A DNA stretch of 64,000 bases, taken from the NCBI RefSeq assembly GCF_000427095.1, contig NC_021487.1:1866674-1930673 (forward strand), read 5' to 3'. Origin of the DNA: Chthonomonas calidirosea T49. GTDB taxonomy: Bacteria; Armatimonadota; Chthonomonadetes; Chthonomonadales; Chthonomonadaceae. The notes beneath the pieces were generated by a model. The model saw only the letters and a list, made by a program, of their open reading frames with translations. It did no database searches and was not told the origin of the DNA. The position numbers and the translations under genes were made by a program. Numbering within the stretch: the first letter of the stretch is position 1; each line of letters opens with the position of its first letter. Shown here in pieces: positions 60,482-64,000 of the stretch.

Positions 60482-62677
60482 CTAGCGCTCCCCGACAGAT
60501 GGCGAGGTTTGTGCCTCAGCCTCCTGAGCGCGCTGCGCCCATTTATGCCATAGGGTGGGATCGGCCAATAGCTTGATGGCGATGCCACCAACCACAGAGC
60601 GCGCTTGAAAACCCATCTGCTTTGCCGTGATCGTGTCGTACCAGTCGGTAAGCGGAACGCGATTCGGGGTGTTGTTCATAAACGCCTCGATGTGGCGCAT
60701 AAACACATCGAAGTCGGCGCGGCTTTCCGCAAGGGTCGCCGTCCACACCTCCCAATCGAGTTTGGTGTAGGTAGCCCGATTGTCCAGTGGTAGACCGTAG
60801 GGGTTCATCTTGGTGAGATAGAAGGCCACCTCCTTGCGTGCGACGCTTTCAGGGAAAAGGTTGAGATGAAGAATTTTATCCCAAACCAAGTTATACTTTT
60901 GGCTCCAGGTGCCCGGCTTGTCAAAAGCAAGGCGATAATGGTCCCCGTCGTCGGCCATCTTCATCCACTGCTGCGCCATCGAATGCGCTAACTGCGCGTA
61001 CTCTTGCGCTTGCTCTGTACGCCCTGTCATCTGACAAAGCTTTGCGAAGCAACCCAAGGCTACAATGGCCTTAATCGAAAGGTTGCAGTTATGAGCAAGA
61101 TGACCGGCGAAGTCGTCGGTGCAGAGCTGGTTGGCTGGGTCAAGCCCGTTCTGCCTTAGATAGTTGGCCCACTTCTCCAGCTCCGGCCAGTAGCGTTCGG
61201 CAAAATGGGCGTTCCCATCAATGCTGGCCTCGGCCGCCATGAGGATAAGCAGATTGCCACTCTCCTCCACCGGCATCTGATCCACCTCGCTCTTCTCCCC
61301 TCCACCATACACCTGGCCATTGGCGAGCGGATAGGTGCCGAGGTCATGAGGAGCGAAAGGAAACTTCCAGCGCGGAGAGGCCGCATAGTCCATTACCGGC
61401 GTCAACAAAGCCTTGAGCAGGTTGGTGTTGAGGAGGAGGAACAGAGGTGCAGATGGATAGATAACATCCACCGTGCTAATGCAGCCGTTGCTGAAGTTCT
61501 CTTTCGGAAAGAGAAGGAGTTGACCCTCTGGGCCGGCAGCATAGCCGTGTGCCGCCAAACACTGCGGATAGGCCAACGTCATAAGGCGCTCATATGGCTG
61601 CCCTCCAACATGGCGCATATCTTCCATAAACTGCTGGTCAAAAAGACGACAGCGTTTTTCGAGCGCGGCGTAGTCGGCTAGCGCTGTAGGCAGCAGCTGA
61701 GATATCGTCGCCCCGTTACGACGCCAATAGGGGCGTAAACGCTGCCCCATCAATTCGATGCTGTAGCGCTCATCGTAGGCCAGAAGAAGCTGGTGCGTGA
61801 CAGGCGAATCGGCAACAGGAAAGGTGGGGAACGTAACAGCCAGCACCGGCCAATGGTCATTGGCAGCCCGTGGCCATTGGGTGATAGGAGGCTGCTCGGA
61901 AAGCAGGCCGCCGGCCGCAAAAGCGCCTCGCGCCACCTGATCGCTCAGCAAGTGTACCTGCCCCTTTGATGCGGCCGCCAGATAAAAATAACCCCAGTCA
62001 ATGCGTCGGTTATCGCCGGCGGCGCCAAGAATGGGCTGGGCCTCCGTGCCAAAACGTCCTACGGAGAGGCCTTTGAGGCTCTCTACCTGCCCCACCACAA
62101 GCTGATCGGGCGTGTTGACAGCCCATTCCGCCGAGCAGTCATAGTAGAGGCTGACCTCATGTTGCCTGTGATCGGTGGAGCGCACACGGAGGGTGAGATA
62201 GGTAAGAGGACGCGCGAGCACGTCGGGTTCATTTGGCAACAGGGGGTTGAAAAACTCCACTTCTAACTCCACACCGTTTGCGAGGAACCGATAGGTTGTG
62301 TGGGTGGGCGTAATGGTAAGGCCCTTCTGCTCCATTGGGGGGATTTCGGTGGGAAGATGCGCACCGCTGGGCAGCACCAACCCGACCTCTTGCGGCGTTT
62401 GAGGCAGGTTCGGCTGCGGGCCAGCCCACCGATAGACTTTGCCATCAATGCGAATAAGCCCACACATCGCGTTCACAGCGCCCGTCCAGTGGCGCGTCCA
62501 GTCGTCCGTTAAATGGTCGCTCATGCTCCAGACGCTGAAATAGGGGTCATGAACCACCAACGGCACAGCCGGCGGGCGATAGTGCGCCGTCTCTACGACC
62601 TGTGCGGCGACCGCGGCGCTTGGAAGCAGAAAAAGCAGCGGCAGCAGCGAATGCGCGAAATGGGTGAAAAAAGTCAT
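60482..62677 (-). CDS. Secreted DUF4965/DUF5127/DUF1793 protein (glutaminase-A-like)
   Basis: 731 aa with signal peptide (residues 9-25). An N-terminal beta domain ('PPAVPLVVHDPYFSVWSMSDHLTDDWTRHWTG', DUF4964/DUF5127 region) leads to a long (alpha/alpha)-type barrel of DUF4965 and DUF1793, with 'FAPHDLGTYPLANGQVYGGGEKSEVDQMPVEESGNLLILM' as its best-known motif. Fungal members were named glutaminase A, but most bacterial ones are near carbohydrate genes, so the activity is uncertain. It is downstream of hisI, from which it is separated by a tandem repeat; I doubt functional linkage to histidine synthesis. Confidence 0.8.
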   Translation of the reverse strand: MTFFTHFAHSLLPLLFLLPSAAVAAQVVETAHYRPPAVPLVVHDPYFSVWSMSDHLTDDWTRHWTGAVNAMCGLIRIDGKVYRWAGPQPNLPQTPQEVGLVLPSGAHLPTEIPPMEQKGLTITPTHTTYRFLANGVELEVEFFNPLLPNEPDVLARPLTYLTLRVRSTDHRQHEVSLYYDCSAEWAVNTPDQLVVGQVESLKGLSVGRFGTEAQPILGAAGDNRRIDWGYFYLAAASKGQVHLLSDQVARGAFAAGGLLSEQPPITQWPRAANDHWPVLAVTFPTFPVADSPVTHQLLLAYDERYSIELMGQRLRPYWRRNGATISQLLPTALADYAALEKRCRLFDQQFMEDMRHVGGQPYERLMTLAYPQCLAAHGYAAGPEGQLLLFPKENFSNGCISTVDVIYPSAPLFLLLNTNLLKALLTPVMDYAASPRWKFPFAPHDLGTYPLANGQVYGGGEKSEVDQMPVEESGNLLILMAAEASIDGNAHFAERYWPELEKWANYLRQNGLDPANQLCTDDFAGHLAHNCNLSIKAIVALGCFAKLCQMTGRTEQAQEYAQLAHSMAQQWMKMADDGDHYRLAFDKPGTWSQKYNLVWDKILHLNLFPESVARKEVAFYLTKMNPYGLPLDNRATYTKLDWEVWTATLAESRADFDVFMRHIEAFMNNTPNRVPLTDWYDTITAKQMGFQARSVVGGIAIKLLADPTLWHKWAQRAQEAEAQTSPSVGER

Positions 62678-62680
62678 CTC

Positions 62681-62862
62681 TTGTTGTTAAAACCTCCGAC
62701 AGATTTAGTAGCCCTCACCCTCTTTCAGATGGAGAGGGAACGTATCTCCTGTTGTTGTGAAAAACCCCTGATAGATCTAACGGCTCTCACCCTTCCCTCT
62801 CCCAAAGGGAGAGGGGACGCAGCGCATGTTGTTGTGAAAAACCCCTGATAGATCTAGTAGGG
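62681..62862. repeat. About 77-bp tandem repeat, three copies
   Basis: Copies begin at 62681 (degenerate), 62750 and 62827 (partial). The 30-base start of copies 2 and 3 (62750-62779 and 62827-62856) is identical. Copy 2 contains a 9-bp hairpin, CCCTCTCCC-AAA-GGGAGAGGG. The third copy includes the hisI stop codon and last codons' end. The unit resembles small dispersed repeats with this hairpin found in many bacteria. Confidence 0.85.
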
Positions 62863-63225
62863 ATTGGTAAGTCGTTCCTCGACGACTTCAAGCTGATCGC
62901 CATCCTGGCTCACCTTACGGAAAAAGCAGGAGCGATAGCCCTCATGGCAGGCAGCTCCCACCTGCTCGACCTTGAGCAGTAGGCAATCTTTATCGCAGTC
63001 CACACGGATCTCCCGCACCCGCTGCACGTTTCCAGAGGTCTCTCCTTTTACCCAGAACTGCTGTCGGGAACGACTCCAGTAGGTAGCACGTCCGGTTTGG
63101 ATGGTGCGTTCCACCGCCTCCTCGTTCATATAGGCAACCATCAGCACCTCTCCGTTTTCGGCATCTTGTACCACCACCGGAATGAGGCCATTTGAGTCGA
63201 ATTTGAGATCTCGAGGCACCTGCAT
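62854..63225 (-). CDS. hisI: Phosphoribosyl-AMP cyclohydrolase
   Basis: 123 aa. Opens the purine ring of phosphoribosyl-AMP, step 3 of histidine synthesis. The metal-binding motif '[21 protein letters not shown]' near residues 75-95 has the Asp and Cys ligands expected (Asp-x-Asp-x-Asp region is 'RVDCDKDC'), and '[22 protein letters not shown]' is the family core. The hisE domain is absent, so pyrophosphohydrolase activity is separate. It starts 62 bases after the hisF stop, in the usual hisF-hisI order. AGGAG precedes ATG 63225. Confidence 0.95.
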   Translation of the reverse strand: MQVPRDLKFDSNGLIPVVVQDAENGEVLMVAYMNEEAVERTIQTGRATYWSRSRQQFWVKGETSGNVQRVREIRVDCDKDCLLLKVEQVGAACHEGYRSCFFRKVSQDGDQLEVVEERLTNPY

Positions 63226-63287
63226 CGTGAAAAACTCCTGCGTTCAAACGTTTGGTTATTCTTTCGGAAATCATCTCTATACGGCGA

Positions 63288-64000
63288 CTAACGCACACAA
63301 ACTCCGTGCTCCGCGAGATAGGCCTTGATTTGAGCGATCGTGTAGTGCCCATCGTGTACCATGGAGGCGATGAGGGCGGCATCGGCTTTGCCTTGCGTGA
63401 GCGCTTCTAAGCAGTGATGGGGCGTGCCAGCTCCGCCCGATGCGATCACCGGTATTCCTACCTTTTCAGCCACCGCTCGCGTTAGCTCAAGGTCATAGCC
63501 AAGCTGTGTGCCATCGCGATCCATACTGGTAAGCAGTATCTCACCAGCGCCCAGCGCCTCTGCCTGTTGCGCCCATTCGATGGCGTCTAGCCCCGTGGGC
63601 GTGCGCCCTCCGTTCACGTAGACCTCCCAATGCGGCCGGCCGTCTGGATAGGTGCCCACCCGACGTGGGTCTATCGCGATGACCACACACTGCCTCCCAA
63701 AACGCTCGGCTGCCTCGGTGAGGATCTCTGGGCGCTTCACGGCAGCCGTATTTACGGCCACCTTATCGGCTCCAGCACAGAGAATGCGTCGGAAATCCTC
63801 CACGCTACGAATGCCACCCCCCACCGTGAACGGAATAAAAACCTGTTCGGCCACACGCTCGGCCACCTCCACAATAAGGTCGCGCTGCTCGTAGCTGGCG
63901 GTGATGTCGAGAAACACGAGTTCATCAGCACCTTCGGCGTCGTATTTTGCCGCCAACTCCACCGGGTCGCCCGCATCGCGCAGGTTGAGAAAGTTCACCC
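63288..64000 (-). CDS. hisF: Imidazole glycerol phosphate synthase subunit HisF, 5' end outside window
   Basis: HisF is the cyclase subunit that, with HisH, makes imidazole glycerol phosphate and AICAR. The frame is open off the right edge; only about 17-20 N-terminal residues ('MLAKRIIPCLDV..' in the family) are missing. Visible landmarks are '[12 protein letters not shown]', 'DITAS', '[15 protein letters not shown]', '[12 protein letters not shown]', '[10 protein letters not shown]', '[17 protein letters not shown]' and 'VIASGGAG', including the Asp of the D-x-D catalytic pair and the phosphate-binding GG. It is upstream of hisI on the same strand. Confidence 0.95.
   Translation of the reverse strand, partial: VNFLNLRDAGDPVELAAKYDAEGADELVFLDITASYEQRDLIVEVAERVAEQVFIPFTVGGGIRSVEDFRRILCAGADKVAVNTAAVKRPEILTEAAERFGRQCVVIAIDPRRVGTYPDGRPHWEVYVNGGRTPTGLDAIEWAQQAEALGAGEILLTSMDRDGTQLGYDLELTRAVAEKVGIPVIASGGAGTPHHCLEALTQGKADAALIASMVHDGHYTIAQIKAYLAEHGVCVR

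Noticed and set aside
62513-62848. 111-codon plus-strand frame containing the phrase LTLPSPKGRG
   Set aside because: It is generated by the 77-bp repeat and its hairpin, a common artefact of such repeats.
1-64000. tRNA, rRNA or CRISPR arrays
   Set aside because: No cloverleaf-type sequence, rRNA segment or regularly spaced direct repeats were seen in the intergenic regions; short tRNAs could be missed by eye.

Overview
The window looks like chromosomal DNA of a moderately GC-rich, probably thermophilic, polysaccharide-degrading bacterium, most likely an Armatimonadota member close to Chthonomonas. This is inferred from gene content and not tested: Gloeo/Verruco-type tandem-repeat secreted proteins, many secreted glycoside hydrolases (GH2, GH95, GH5, apiosidase-like, DUF4965), squalene-hopene cyclase, a two-subunit-fused 2-oxoacid dehydrogenase E1, and diderm-type envelope genes. 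I see no rRNA, tRNA or CRISPR array. Transcription units are short and often change strand.

Layout. 1-1.0 kb: tail of a GloVer-repeat protein and two small genes. 1.1-2.2 kb: an orphan nuoB-nuoI pair. 2.4-6.3 kb: secreted phosphoesterase and a GT-C-like membrane protein. 6.4-11.7 kb: a beta-galactosidase/alpha-L-fucosidase pair. 11.7-12.5 kb: a decayed O-antigen-ligase gene. 12.6-19.1 kb: pyruvate phosphate dikinase, a PqaA-like protein, and a DprE1/DprE2-like epimerase pair. 19.1-24.9 kb: DinB protein, ICMT-like methyltransferase, Crp-like regulator, a beta-hydroxyacid dehydrogenase and fused E1. 24.9-31.2 kb: AT-rich spacer with an interrupted small frame, rarA, a beta-helix protein, a HEAT-like membrane protein, and a degraded patch of unidentified genes. 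31.2-36.7 kb: PhoR/PhoB-like pair, TPR protein, dUTPase and a GAF-PAS kinase. 36.9-42.7 kb: 14-repeat GloVer protein, DgoD-like dehydratase and CFA synthase. 42.8-44.7 kb: an IS200/IS605-family element with intact TnpA and TnpB and an unusual upstream ribbon-helix-helix gene. 44.8-58.9 kb: GH95-like enzyme, lipoprotein, apiosidase-like protein, Ser/Thr kinase, squalene-hopene cyclase, aldo/keto reductase, GH5, an atypical SDR and a dienelactone-hydrolase-like enzyme. 58.9-64 kb: two small secreted proteins (one frameshifted), a DUF4965 protein, a 77-bp tandem repeat, and hisI-hisF running off the right edge.

How the genes fit together. The secreted hydrolases fit scavenging of plant or microbial heteropolysaccharide, with galactose, fucose and possibly galactonate as products; dgoD-like dehydratase and pyruvate phosphate dikinase could feed these into central metabolism. 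Squalene-hopene cyclase and CFA synthase suit membrane stabilisation at high temperature. The DprE1/DprE2-like pair suggests a ribose-to-arabinose epimerisation on a polyprenyl carrier, that is, an unusual cell-surface glycan. The less ordinary points are the RHH-TnpA-TnpB element, the DprE-like pair, several recent-looking gene inactivations, a palindrome in the dinB/ICMT divergent region, and a structured spacer upstream of the fused E1.
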